NCBI GenBank assembly: GCA_023258975.1
Contig: JAHFRD010000001.1
Coordinates: 62,001-126,000 of the forward strand
Source: Hydrogenophilales bacterium
GTDB lineage: Bacteria > Pseudomonadota > Gammaproteobacteria > Burkholderiales > Thiobacillaceae
Direction of reading: 5' to 3'
DNA: 64,000 bases
The translations under genes and the position numbers were made by a program. Below, in pieces: positions 35,254 through 43,893 of the stretch. Below the pieces are notes generated by a model. The model was not told where the DNA came from. It made no database searches and worked only from the letters and a program-made list of their open reading frames with translations. Each line of letters starts with the position of its first letter. Positions within the stretch are counted from its first letter, which is position 1.

Positions 35254-35291
35254 AAAAAAAGCGAGGAGCCGATCAGTTGCATCGGCTCCTC
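35251..35291 (-). terminator. Terminator between thrS and infC
   Basis: Minus strand 11-bp perfect stem GAGGAGCCGAT / ATCGGCTCCTC with a 7-nt loop, then GC and seven T residues. It lies 20 bp after the thrS stop and includes the ATG at 35282. It should terminate part of the thrS transcript ahead of infC. Confidence 0.88.
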
Positions 35292-35311
35292 AGGTTATTC
35301 ACTCACCCCAA

Positions 35312-37207
35312 TCACAAACCCGTACGCAGCTTGCCGAGGAAAGTTTCCAGATCCATCTGACCGAGATCCTCGCCACCGCGCTTGCGAACCGCCACCTTGT
35401 TTTCCTGGCGTTCTTTTTCGCCGATGATGATCTGGTAGGGAACGCGCTGCATGGAGTGCTCGCGGATTTTATAGGTGATCTTCTCGTTTCTCAAGTCGGA
35501 AACCGCGCGTATGCCTTGTTTTTTAAGGTTTTGCACGATTCCGGCGGCATATTCCGCCTGTGCGTCGGTGATGTTCATGACCACGACCTGCACTGGCGAG
35601 AGCCAGACCGGGAAATTGCCGGCGTAGTGCTCGATCAGGATGCCGATGAAGCGCTCCATCGAACCCAGGATCGCGCGATGCAACATCACCGGCGGTTTAC
35701 GCGTGTTGTCCTCGTCTACGAACTCCGCTCCCAGGCGAACCGGCAGGTTGAAGTCGAGCTGGATGGTGCCGACCTGCCAGAGGCGGCCGAGCGAATCCTT
35801 GAGGGTGAATTCGATCTTGGGGCCGTAGAAGGCGCCCTCCCCCGGTTGCAGGTCGAAGACCAGACCATTCTGCTCCAGGGCAGCGGCGAGGCCGGCCTCC
35901 GCCTTGTCCCAGGATTCATCCGAACCAACCCGTTTTTCCGGGCGGGTGGAGAGTTTCACCAATACGTCACTGAAGCCGAAATCGGCATACACCGCCTGCA
36001 GCATCTTGATGAAATCCGATACCTCGGGCTGGATCTGGCCTTCGGTACAGAAGATGTGGGCGTCGTCCTGAGTAAAAGCGCGCACCCGCATCAAGCCATG
36101 CAGCGCGCCGGAGGGCTCGTTGCGATGGCAAGAGCCGAACTCGGCCAGGCGCAGCGGCAGATCGCGATAGGAGTGCAGACCGTGGTTGAAAATCTGCACA
36201 TGGCCGGGGCAATTCATCGGCTTCACCGCGTAATCGCGGTTTTCCGAGGCCGTGGTGAACATCTGCTCCCGGTAGTTTTCCCAGTGGCCGGATTTCTCCC
36301 ACAGCGACTTGTCCATGATCGTCGGGGTCTTCACTTCCTGGTATCCGTGCTCGATGAATTTCCGGCGCATGTACTGCTCGATTTCCTGCCATATCACCCA
36401 GCCGTGCGGGTGCCAGAACACCATGCCCGGCGACTCCTCCTGTAGATGAAACAGGTCAAGCTGCTTGCCGAGGCGGCGGTGGTCGCGCTTCTCCGCTTCT
36501 TCAAGTCGATGCAGATAGGCGGCGAGGTCGTCCTTGTGGCCCCAGGCGGTGCCATAGACGCGCTGCAACATCTCGTTCTTCGAATCGCCGCGCCAGTAGG
36601 CGCCGGCCAGCTTCATCAGCTTGAACACCTTGATCTTGCCGGTGGACGGCACATGCGGGCCGCGGCAGAGGTCGATGAAATCGCCCTCGCGATACAGGGA
36701 AATGGTCTGTCCCTGGGGAATGGCGGCGATCAGTTCGGCCTTGTAGTGCTCGCCGATGGACTTGAAGAAAGCCACCGCCTGGTCGCGATCCCACTCCTCG
36801 CGGGTGACCGGAATGTCCTTCTTCGCGAGTTCGCCCATGCGCTTCTCGATCGCCGCCATATCTTCCAGGGTGAAAGGGCGCTTGTAGGAGAAGTCGTAAT
36901 AGAAGCCGTCTTCGATCACCGGGCCGATGGTCACCTGGACGTCAGGGAACAATTCCTTCACCGCGAAAGCCAGCAGGTGCGCGCAGGAATGGCGGATCAG
37001 GTCGACGCCATCGGCATCCTTGTCGGTGATGATGGCGAGCTTGACGTCCTTGTCGATACGAAACGAGGTATCGACCAACTGGCCATCCACCTTGCCGGCA
37101 AGCGCCGCGCGGGCCAGGCCGGCGCCGATGCTCGCGGCCACCTCGGCCACCGTCAACGGCGCGTCGAAAACACGTTCGGAACCATCGGGAAGACGAATCA
37201 CGGGCAT
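35312..37207 (-). CDS. thrS: Threonine-tRNA ligase
   Basis: 631-residue class-II synthetase. N-terminal TGS domain ([14 protein letters not shown], residues 1-60), editing domain with HSCAHLLA (~69-76), catalytic core, and C-terminal anticodon domain. Motif 2 is near [11 protein letters not shown] (~361-371) and motif 3 near [14 protein letters not shown] (~510-523). The ATG at 37207 gives the normal start; an upstream ATG adds only eight residues. It begins 75 bp downstream of tRNA-Val on the same strand. Confidence 0.96.
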   Translation of the reverse strand: MPVIRLPDGSERVFDAPLTVAEVAASIGAGLARAALAGKVDGQLVDTSFRIDKDVKLAIITDKDADGVDLIRHSCAHLLAFAVKELFPDVQVTIGPVIEDGFYYDFSYKRPFTLEDMAAIEKRMGELAKKDIPVTREEWDRDQAVAFFKSIGEHYKAELIAAIPQGQTISLYREGDFIDLCRGPHVPSTGKIKVFKLMKLAGAYWRGDSKNEMLQRVYGTAWGHKDDLAAYLHRLEEAEKRDHRRLGKQLDLFHLQEESPGMVFWHPHGWVIWQEIEQYMRRKFIEHGYQEVKTPTIMDKSLWEKSGHWENYREQMFTTASENRDYAVKPMNCPGHVQIFNHGLHSYRDLPLRLAEFGSCHRNEPSGALHGLMRVRAFTQDDAHIFCTEGQIQPEVSDFIKMLQAVYADFGFSDVLVKLSTRPEKRVGSDESWDKAEAGLAAALEQNGLVFDLQPGEGAFYGPKIEFTLKDSLGRLWQVGTIQLDFNLPVRLGAEFVDEDNTRKPPVMLHRAILGSMERFIGILIEHYAGNFPVWLSPVQVVVMNITDAQAEYAAGIVQNLKKQGIRAVSDLRNEKITYKIREHSMQRVPYQIIIGEKERQENKVAVRKRGGEDLGQMDLETFLGKLRTGL

Positions 37208-37228
37208 ATCAGCCACCTTCAGAAACGA

Positions 37229-37250
37229 CAAAAGCCCTCGAAGGGGCTTT
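37229..37250 (-). terminator. Hairpin between tRNA-Val and thrS
   Basis: Minus strand AAAGCCC-CTTCGA-GGGCTTT followed by TGTCGTTTC. A second hairpin (AAGCCC ... GGGCTT, 37254-37275) precedes it. The T-tract is weak, so this could be a tRNA-Val terminator or an RNA-processing/leader structure before thrS. Confidence 0.45.
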
Positions 37251-37282
37251 CGTTAAGCCCCCCGGAGAGGGCTTTGCTGTGT

Positions 37283-37359
37283 TGGTAGGCGCGATTGGAC
37301 TCGAACCAACGACCCCCACCATGTCAAGGTGGTGCTCTAACCAGCTGAGCTACGCGCCT
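37283..37359 (-). tRNA. tRNA-Val (anticodon GAC)
   Basis: 77-nt cloverleaf. Acceptor arms AGGCGCG / CGCGCCT, discriminator A and encoded CCA. D-arm GCTCAGCTGGTTAGAGC, anticodon arm CCACC-TTGACAT-GGTGG with anticodon GAC, and T-arm GTTCGAGTCC. Confidence 0.96.
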
Positions 37360-37600
37360 AAGGTCGGGGCGCATTCTAGTGGGGAAGATTTTTGGAAGCA
37401 ACCCGCCGACGGGATTTCTTTCGCGGGCGTTTGCGCGCCGCAAACCGAAGATATGACAGCCCCGATGCCGCCCCCCTACAATCGGCGCGCGCTTGTGGCA
37501 CCGACATTCCCGCCGACGTTTTTCAACCCCGCCGGCAAGGATGCCGACGCCGAAAACGCGCATGTTTCTTCGGGCCGATTCCAACAATCTCAAACACACC

Positions 37601-38437
37601 ATGACCGCATTCCCGCAAGACGCCATCCTCGCCAATGTCCGTGCCGCACTCGAAGAAGATGTGGGCGCGGGCGATCTCACCGCGCGACTCATCCCCGCCG
37701 AGGCTTCCGCGAACGCGCGTGTCATCACCCGCGAAGACGCGGTGCTGTGCGGCACGGCCTGGTTCGATGCCTGCTTCGCGGCACTCGATGCGGACATCCG
37801 CATCGACTGGCGGGCGCGCGACGGTGAAGCCGTCCACGCGGGACAAACCCTGTGCGAAATCAGCGGCCCGGCGCGAGCGCTGCTCACCGCCGAGCGGCCG
37901 GCCCTGAACTTCCTGCAAACCCTGTCCGGCGTAGCGAGCGAGACGCGGCGCCATGTGCAGGCCATCTCCGGCACCCAGGCACGCATCTATGACACCCGCA
38001 AGACCCTTCCCGGCCTGCGCCAAGCGCTCAAATATGCGGTGAAATGCGGCGGCGGCGAGAACCAGCGCATCGGGCTGTATGACGGAATATTGGTCAAGGA
38101 AAACCATATCGCGGCGGCGGGCGGCATCAAGCGGGCGCTGCAAGCCGCGTTCGCGCTGGCGGACGGCAAGGTCGGCGTACAGATCGAGGTGGAATCCCTG
38201 GCGCAGCTTGACGAAGCCCTGGCCGCCGGCGCCACCCTGATTCTGCTCGACAATTTCGACCTCGCCGGGATGTGCGCCGCCGTTCAGTTGAGCGCCGGGC
38301 GAGCGCAACTGGAAGCCTCCGGCGGCATCACCCTGGAGGGCGTTCGCGCCATCGCCGAAACCGGGGTGAACCGCATTTCCATCGGCGGCCTCACCAAAAA
38401 CCTGCGCGCCATCGACCTTTCCATGCGATTTCTATGA
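37601..38437 (+). CDS. nadC: Nicotinate-nucleotide pyrophosphorylase (carboxylating)
   Basis: 278-residue QPRTase that converts quinolinate and PRPP to nicotinate mononucleotide in de novo NAD synthesis. Family blocks: EEDVGAGDLTARLIP (residues ~14-28), TLSGVASETRRHV, IYDTRKTLPGLRQALKYAV (start ~127) with R and K of the substrate site, YDGILVKENHI (~157-167), and the C-terminal EASGGI (~238-243). The ATG at 37601 was chosen as it gives the family start; upstream ATGs are in a non-homologous stretch. The nudix gene overlaps in an ATGA. Confidence 0.94.
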   Translation: MTAFPQDAILANVRAALEEDVGAGDLTARLIPAEASANARVITREDAVLCGTAWFDACFAALDADIRIDWRARDGEAVHAGQTLCEISGPARALLTAERPALNFLQTLSGVASETRRHVQAISGTQARIYDTRKTLPGLRQALKYAVKCGGGENQRIGLYDGILVKENHIAAAGGIKRALQAAFALADGKVGVQIEVESLAQLDEALAAGATLILLDNFDLAGMCAAVQLSAGRAQLEASGGITLEGVRAIAETGVNRISIGGLTKNLRAIDLSMRFL

Positions 38438-38988
38438 GCCATCCCGCCATGAACTTCTGCTCCCAGTGTGGCACCACGCTGCGCATCGAAATCCCCGCCG
38501 GCGACAACCGCCAGCGCCACGTCTGCCCGAGTTGCGGCGCCATCCACTACCAGAATCCGAAGATGGTGGTGGGCTGCATTCCGGAATGGGAAGACAAAAT
38601 CCTGCTGTGCCGGCGAGCGATCGAACCGAAACACGGCCTGTGGACCCTGCCCGCCGGTTTCATGGAGAACGGCGAGACCACGGCGGAGGGCGCCGCGCGC
38701 GAGACCCTGGAGGAGGCCGGCGCGCGCGTGGAAATGCTGGGCCTGTATTCCATGATCAGCCTGCCGGACATCAATCAGGTCTACCTGGTATTCCGCGCGA
38801 AATTGCTGCACCTGGATTTCATTCACGGCGAGGAAAGCCTGGAAGCGCGGCTGTTCAGCGAGGCCGAAATACCCTGGGCCGACATGGCGTTCCGCACCAT
38901 CCAGCACACGCTGGAACGCTACTTCGCCGACCGCAGGGCGGGGGTTTACGGCTTCCACGAAGGTCAGATTCTTCACAAACCCAGGTAA
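38434..38988 (+). CDS. Zinc-ribbon NUDIX hydrolase
   Basis: 184-residue protein. An N-terminal zinc ribbon is CSQCGTTL (residues ~9-16) plus CPSCGAIHY (~33-41). The Nudix box GFMENGETTAEGAARETLEE plus AG (residues ~76-97) fits G-x5-E-x7-R-E-U-x-E-E-x-G-U. The architecture resembles NudC-like ADP-ribose/NADH pyrophosphatases. Its ATG overlaps the nadC stop, which supports an NAD-linked role. Confidence 0.85.
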   Translation: MSHPAMNFCSQCGTTLRIEIPAGDNRQRHVCPSCGAIHYQNPKMVVGCIPEWEDKILLCRRAIEPKHGLWTLPAGFMENGETTAEGAARETLEEAGARVEMLGLYSMISLPDINQVYLVFRAKLLHLDFIHGEESLEARLFSEAEIPWADMAFRTIQHTLERYFADRRAGVYGFHEGQILHKPR

Positions 38989-38990
38989 TC

Positions 38991-39050
38991 GTGGGAGCGG
39001 GCTGGCCCGCGATATTCCCGCGCCCCAATCGCGGGCCAGCCCGCCCCCAC
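38991..39050. repeat. REP-type palindrome, family B
   Basis: Arms GTGGGAGCGGGCTGGCCCGC and GCGGGCCAGCCCGCCCCCAC frame a short spacer. Same design as 54863. It occupies the gap between the nudix gene and the U32 protein gene. Confidence 0.8.
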
Positions 39051-39067
39051 ATCCCCTTGCCTCCTCG

Positions 39068-40321
39068 ATGAAATCCCCCGAACTTCTCGCCCCCGCCGGC
39101 TCGCAAACCATGCTGGAGACCGCTTTTCGCTTCGGCGCCGATGCGGTCTATGCCGGGCAGCCGCGCTACAGCCTGCGCGCGCGCAACAACAGCTTCCGCG
39201 ACGAATCCGCGTTGGGAATCGGCATTGAGTACGCACATGCGCGCGGCAAACAGTTCTACGTGGTCAGCAACATCTACCCGCACAACGCCAAGGTGAAGAC
39301 CTATCTGGCCGACATGGCGCCGGTCGTCGCGCTCAGGCCGGACGCGCTCATCATGGCCGACCCCGGCCTCATCGACCTGGTGCGCGAGACCTGGCCGGAG
39401 ATGCCCGTCCACCTCTCGGTGCAGGCCAACACGGTGAACTACGCGGCGGTGCGCTTCTGGAAAAAACTGGGGCTGACCCGGGTGATCCTGTCGCGCGAAC
39501 TCTCGCTCTATCAGGTCGCGGAAATCCGCCAGGAATGCCCGGACATGGAACTGGAAGTGTTCGTGCACGGCGCCCTGTGCGTGGCCTATTCCGGCCGCTG
39601 CCTGCTCTCCGGCTACTTCAACCACCGCGACCCCAACCAGGGCACCTGCACCAATTCCTGCCGCTGGGACTTCAAGGTGCACAACGCCGAAGTCGCGCCC
39701 GGTGGCGACGTCTTCCTCATCGAGGAGCGCGAGAAGCGCCAGGGTAGCTACATGCCCATCGAGGAAGACGAGCACGGCACCTACATCCTCAACTCGAAGG
39801 ACTTGCGCGCCATCGAACATGTGCAACGACTGGTCGAGATCGGCGTCGATTCGCTCAAGATCGAGGGCCGCACCAAGTCGCCCTATTACGTCGCCCGTAC
39901 CTGCCAGGCCTATCGCCAGGCGATCGGCGACGCGCTCGCCGGCCGCCCGCTCGATCCACGCCTGGTCGGTGAACTCGATGGCCTCGCCAACCGCGGCTAC
40001 ACCGGCGGCTTCTTCGAACGCCACCCGGATCGCGAATACCAGAACTACCTCAGGGGCCATTCCGAGTCCGGCCGCAGCCTCTATGTCGGCGATGTACTGG
40101 GGTACCACGAGGACGGTCTGGCGGAAATCGAGGTGAAGAACAAATTCGCCGTCGGCGACCGCATCGAAGTCATCCACCCCGACGGCAACCGGGAGATCAT
40201 CATTGAGCGGATGCGCGGCAGGAACGGTGAAGTCGTGACCGTGGCGCCCGGCAATGGCCACAAGGTTCGCATTCCCCTGCCGTCCGGATGCGAGGGGGCA
40301 TTTCTGGCGCGGTTCGTATAG
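39068..40321 (+). CDS. trhP: U32 family protein, tRNA ho5U34 hydroxylation (YegQ/TrhP-like)
   Basis: 417-residue member of peptidase family U32. Start KSPELLAPAGS and FGADAVYAGQPRYSLRARNN (about residues 17-36) are typical. The cysteine set includes FVHGALCVAYSGRCLLSGYF (~166-185) and QGTCTNSCRWDF (~194-205), which matches the YegQ group, and the C-terminal beta-barrel is present. YegQ/TrhP makes prephenate-dependent 5-hydroxyuridine in tRNA; the peptidase name is historical. Confidence 0.85.
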   Translation: MKSPELLAPAGSQTMLETAFRFGADAVYAGQPRYSLRARNNSFRDESALGIGIEYAHARGKQFYVVSNIYPHNAKVKTYLADMAPVVALRPDALIMADPGLIDLVRETWPEMPVHLSVQANTVNYAAVRFWKKLGLTRVILSRELSLYQVAEIRQECPDMELEVFVHGALCVAYSGRCLLSGYFNHRDPNQGTCTNSCRWDFKVHNAEVAPGGDVFLIEEREKRQGSYMPIEEDEHGTYILNSKDLRAIEHVQRLVEIGVDSLKIEGRTKSPYYVARTCQAYRQAIGDALAGRPLDPRLVGELDGLANRGYTGGFFERHPDREYQNYLRGHSESGRSLYVGDVLGYHEDGLAEIEVKNKFAVGDRIEVIHPDGNREIIIERMRGRNGEVVTVAPGNGHKVRIPLPSGCEGAFLARFV

Positions 40322-40349
40322 CACCGGCCGCGCCCCCGCCGGGCCGGCT

Positions 40350-41702
40350 TTACAACCCCCGGAAATACTCCAGCGCCTCGGCCAGGCTCCCTACCCCCTT
40401 CACCTCCATCCCCGCGATCCTGCCTTTGGGCAGGTTGGCTTTTGGGCAGAGCGCCTGGGTAAAGCCGAGTTTGGCGGCTTCCTTGAGGCGTTCCTGGCCG
40501 CGTTGCACCGGGCGGATCTCGCCGGCGAGGCCGATTTCGCCGAACACCGCGAGCTTGTGCGGAATCGGCCTGCCGCGCAGCGAGGAGACCACGGCCATCG
40601 CCACCGCCAGATCGACCGCCGGCTCGGTGATCTTGACGCCGCCCACGGCATTCACGAACACATCCTGGTCGTGGCAGGGAATGCCGCCGTGGCGGTGCAA
40701 TACCGCCAGCAGCATGGCCAGGCGGTTGCCGTCCAGACCCACGGTGAGGCGGCGCGGGTTGGGACTGTGGCTGCTGTCGAGCAGGGCCTGGATTTCCACC
40801 AGCAAGGGGCGCGTGCCTTCCTGGGCCACCACCACGCAGGAGCCGGGCGCCTCGCGTTCGTCACGGTTGAGGAACAGGGCGGAGGGGTTGTTCACGCCCT
40901 TCAACCCCTTGTCGGTCATGGCGAACACGCCCAGTTCGTTGACCGCGCCGTAGCGATTCTTGAAGGCGCGGATCAAACGAAAGCTGGAGCCGGTGTCGCC
41001 CTCGAAATACAGCACGGTATCGACGATATGTTCCAGCACGCGCGGCCCGGCCAGGGTGCCTTCCTTGGTGACGTGACCGACCAGGAAGATGGTGATGCCG
41101 GCCTGCTTGGCGTGCCGCGTGAGTTCCTGCGCGCATTCACGCACCTGGGCGACACTTCCCGGCGCGGATTGCAGTTGTTCCGTGTAGACGGTCTGGATCG
41201 AGTCGATCACCGCGACCTGCGGTTTTTCTTCCTTCAGGGTGGCGAAGATGGATTCCAGACGGATTTCGGTCAGCAAGGGAATGTCCGCGTGCAATCCCAG
41301 GCGGCGACTACGCAGCGCGATCTGGGAAGCGGATTCCTCACCGCTGACGTAGAGCGTTTTCACCCGCGTGCTGAGTTCCGCCAGCGCCTGCAACAACAGG
41401 GTGGATTTGCCGATGCCGGGATCGCCGCCGATCAGCACCACCCCGCCCCCCACCAGGCCACCGCCGAGAACGCGGTCGAATTCCGCCATGCCGGTCGCCA
41501 GACGCGGCGTTTCTACGGCCTGCACGGCGGAAAGGCGCACCACCTGGCCGCTGGCGGCGAGCGCCTGGAAACGGCTGGGCTTGGCTTCCTGGATGGATTC
41601 GGCAAGCGTGTTCCAGGCCAGGCAATGCGGGCACTGTCCCTGCCATTTGCTGGTCTGGCCGCCGCACTGGGAACAGATGTAGGTAGTGTTGGTTTTTGCC
41701 AT
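40350..41702 (-). CDS. radA: DNA repair protein RadA (branch migration)
   Basis: 450-residue RadA/Sms. N-terminal C4 zinc finger CSQCGGQTSKWQGQCPHC (residues ~10-27), Walker A GGDPGIGKST (~92-101), Walker B AVIDSIQT (~170), the RadA-specific KNRYG motif (~252-256) and a Lon-like C-terminal domain. It promotes RecA-dependent branch migration. Normal length. The plus-strand hemerythrin gene is divergent from it. Confidence 0.95.
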   Translation of the reverse strand: MAKTNTTYICSQCGGQTSKWQGQCPHCLAWNTLAESIQEAKPSRFQALAASGQVVRLSAVQAVETPRLATGMAEFDRVLGGGLVGGGVVLIGGDPGIGKSTLLLQALAELSTRVKTLYVSGEESASQIALRSRRLGLHADIPLLTEIRLESIFATLKEEKPQVAVIDSIQTVYTEQLQSAPGSVAQVRECAQELTRHAKQAGITIFLVGHVTKEGTLAGPRVLEHIVDTVLYFEGDTGSSFRLIRAFKNRYGAVNELGVFAMTDKGLKGVNNPSALFLNRDEREAPGSCVVVAQEGTRPLLVEIQALLDSSHSPNPRRLTVGLDGNRLAMLLAVLHRHGGIPCHDQDVFVNAVGGVKITEPAVDLAVAMAVVSSLRGRPIPHKLAVFGEIGLAGEIRPVQRGQERLKEAAKLGFTQALCPKANLPKGRIAGMEVKGVGSLAEALEYFRGL

Positions 41703-41741
41703 GACGCCTTATAGCGGCCTCACAGCGTCGCGGCAACGTCC

Positions 41742-41755
41742 TTGCCCAAGATCAA
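41742..41755 (+). promoter_or_regulatory. Candidate FNR/Dnr-type box
   Basis: TTGCCCAAGATCAA matches TTGAT-N4-ATCAA at eight of ten fixed positions. It lies 58 bp upstream of the hemerythrin start, in the radA/hemerythrin gap. A TTTATT that could act as a -10 lies at 41791. Control by an oxygen- or NO-responsive regulator would suit the genes downstream. Confidence 0.35.
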
Positions 41756-41812
41756 GGAGCCCATTCCGGCACGGCGCCAGCATTGGAGCGTTTATTTCCT
41801 TAGACCAAAGCC

Positions 41813-42253
41813 ATGACCTCCCTCTCCCACTTTCTCTCCACCGACCATAGCCACTGTGACGACCTCTTCGCCGAGGCGGAAAATGCCGTGGTGGCAAAAG
41901 ACTGGACGCGCGCCCAGACGGAATTCCGGCGTTTCCTGGATGAAATGAAGCACCACTTCGCCATGGAAGAAGAAGTCCTGTTCCCGGCCTTTGAAACCCA
42001 TACCGGCATGAGTGGCGGCCCCACTTCCGTCATGCGCGGCGAACATGTTCAGATGAACGAGGTTTTCGCCGCCATGCGGGATGCCCTGGCGCACCAGGAC
42101 GGCAACGGCTATCTTGGCTTCTCGGAGACCCTGCTCATGCTCATGCGCCAGCACAACCTGAAGGAGGAGAACATCCTCTACCCGATGGCGGATCAGGCGT
42201 TGGCGGGACAACAGGATGCCTTGCTGAATCGCATGGAACAAATACCGCATTGA
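41813..42253 (+). CDS. Hemerythrin-domain protein
   Basis: 146-residue four-helix HHE protein with putative di-iron ligands: H11, HHFAMEEE (residues ~47-54), H at ~76 and H at ~112. The single-domain size suits a cytosolic O2/NO/iron-responsive protein. It heads a same-strand cluster with a DUF2249 protein and a membrane protein, the last two overlapping by 4 nt. Confidence 0.88.
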   Translation: MTSLSHFLSTDHSHCDDLFAEAENAVVAKDWTRAQTEFRRFLDEMKHHFAMEEEVLFPAFETHTGMSGGPTSVMRGEHVQMNEVFAAMRDALAHQDGNGYLGFSETLLMLMRQHNLKEENILYPMADQALAGQQDALLNRMEQIPH

Positions 42254-42338
42254 CTGAAGCGGTAAAGCGGGAAGCACTGGAACACGATCTTCTCCGTGGC
42301 CGTGTTGTTTCACGCGGATGAACGACCACCGGAGGCTC

Positions 42339-42572
42339 ATGAAACAGGAAGTGTTGATAGATGGCCGCTGGCTGCCGCCGCCGGAACCGATGGAGAAGGT
42401 GCTGACGGCGCTGGACCTGTTGCGGCCGGGCCAGCACATCCGCTTCCTGTTGCACCGCGAGCCCTATCCCCTATACGGCATTCTGGAAAACATGGGCTAC
42501 ACCCACCGTACTCACCTGCTTGCCGATGGCGGCTATGAGATTCTGATCGAAGCACGCGCGGACGGCTGTTGA
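42339..42572 (+). CDS. DUF2249 domain protein
   Basis: 77-residue protein with a DUF2249-like core: LDGR-type V-L-I-D-G-R-W-L-P-P-P-E-P near the start and H-I-R-F-L-L-H-R-E-P-Y-P-L-Y (residues ~35-48). The fold is SirA/TusA-like, and these proteins often sit near hemerythrin, ScdA/YtfE and denitrification genes. The ATG at 42339 follows GGAGG closely. An ATG 21 bp earlier (42318) is an alternative start. Function is unknown. Confidence 0.7.
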   Translation: MKQEVLIDGRWLPPPEPMEKVLTALDLLRPGQHIRFLLHREPYPLYGILENMGYTHRTHLLADGGYEILIEARADGC

Positions 42573-43828
42573 TGATCGCATCCGGACTTTCCCTGGAGCA
42601 GGCCCCCCCATTTTCCGTCCCGCAGCGTTTTTTCCTCACCGCGCCGCTGTTTCTCGTCGCGGCGGGTCTGGGGGCCGCGTTGTTGCCGGACTGGGCCGTC
42701 TCACCATCGAACTCGGCCACCCTGGCGCTCACTCATCTGGTCACGCTGGGCTTTCTCGGCATGGCCATGCTGGGCGCCATGAGCCAGATGTTGCCGGTGG
42801 TGGCCGGCGCGCCGCTGCCCAACGCCCGTCTGGTCGCCTGGGTGAGCCACCTCGGCCTGTTGTTCGGCACATCCTGTCTGGTGCCGGGCCTCTACAGTGG
42901 CCAGGAGACGCTGCTCATGGCCGGCTCAAGCCTGCTCGGGATGGGCCTGCTGGTCTTTCTCGGCGCGGTCGGCGTGGCCCTGATGCGCGCCCAGGTCGGC
43001 GACACCACCCAGGCCATGCGCCTGGCGGCCTTCACTCTGGGCGTGACCCTGTTCCTGGGACTGGGGCTGGCGAGTTGGCTGATCGGCCTCTGGATGCCGG
43101 ATGCTCCACTGGACTGGCTTGCCAGCCATGTGCTCTGGGGGCTGGGAGGTTGGGTCGGAATACTGGTGATGGGGTCGGCCTGGCAAGTGGTGCCCATGCT
43201 GCAACTGACCCCGCCCTACCCGCCCCGGCTGACGCGCTGGCTGTGGCGGGCCATGCTGGCCGGACTGCCCCTGGCCACCCTGGCGCCGCCACACTGGAGA
43301 GACGTCGGGCAGGGGGTGGTGGCCCTGGCGCTGATCACATTTGCGCTTGCCACCCTGCGCCTGCAAAGCCAACGGAAACGCAAGGTGGAGGATGTGACCC
43401 TGGATTTCTGGCGCGTCGGCATGGGGTGTCTGATTGCCGCCGCCGCGCTCTCAATAGTTCAATTACGGTACGAGCTGCCGGATGCCTGGACGCTGTTCGC
43501 CGGGCTGTTGTTCCTGATCGGCTTCGCGACCTCGGTGGTCACCGGCATGCTTTACAAGATCGTGCCCTTCATGGCCTGGTTCCATATCCAGGCCAAAGTG
43601 GGCTTCAAGCGTGGCCAGCCCAGCATGCGCGATTACCTGCCGGAAACACGCGCTCGCGGCCAGTTCCATCTGCACCTCGCCGCCCTCGCCTGCCTGCTGG
43701 GCGCCCCCTTCCAACCCCGGCTCGCCATTCCCGGCGGATTGCTGCTGGCCGCCTCCGCCGCCTGGCTGGGATGGAACCTCCTGCGAGCGCAGCGCCTCTA
43801 TCAACAGGCGGGCGCGTCTGGCTGCTAG
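42569..43828 (+). CDS. Polytopic membrane protein (NnrS/cytochrome-oxidase-subunit-I-like)
   Basis: 419-residue protein with about 11-12 hydrophobic helices. THLVTLGFLGMAMLGAMSQM (residues ~52-71) and, near the C-terminus, MLYKIVPFMAWFH (~327-339) place histidines in helices, as in heme-copper oxidase subunit I-like or NnrS-like proteins. I could not tell whether heme or Cu is bound. It overlaps the DUF2249 gene by 4 nt. Together with the hemerythrin gene this looks like a NO/low-oxygen-response cluster. Confidence 0.65.
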   Translation: MMIASGLSLEQAPPFSVPQRFFLTAPLFLVAAGLGAALLPDWAVSPSNSATLALTHLVTLGFLGMAMLGAMSQMLPVVAGAPLPNARLVAWVSHLGLLFGTSCLVPGLYSGQETLLMAGSSLLGMGLLVFLGAVGVALMRAQVGDTTQAMRLAAFTLGVTLFLGLGLASWLIGLWMPDAPLDWLASHVLWGLGGWVGILVMGSAWQVVPMLQLTPPYPPRLTRWLWRAMLAGLPLATLAPPHWRDVGQGVVALALITFALATLRLQSQRKRKVEDVTLDFWRVGMGCLIAAAALSIVQLRYELPDAWTLFAGLLFLIGFATSVVTGMLYKIVPFMAWFHIQAKVGFKRGQPSMRDYLPETRARGQFHLHLAALACLLGAPFQPRLAIPGGLLLAASAAWLGWNLLRAQRLYQQAGASGC

Positions 43829-43893
43829 GGGCTTCAAGGCTTATCATGGCGGCCCACCGCCAGGTGAATCTCCCAACTTTCCGAATTTTGCAC

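Noticed and set aside
35234-36445. Plus-strand ORF of 403 residues opposite thrS and its terminator
   Set aside because: Overlaps the conserved thrS coding frame and runs over the infC/thrS terminator; codon pattern is that of a shadow frame.
37360-37600. Small plus-strand ORF between tRNA-Val and nadC
   Set aside because: It is an in-frame extension upstream of nadC without homology; nadC has a normal start at 37601.
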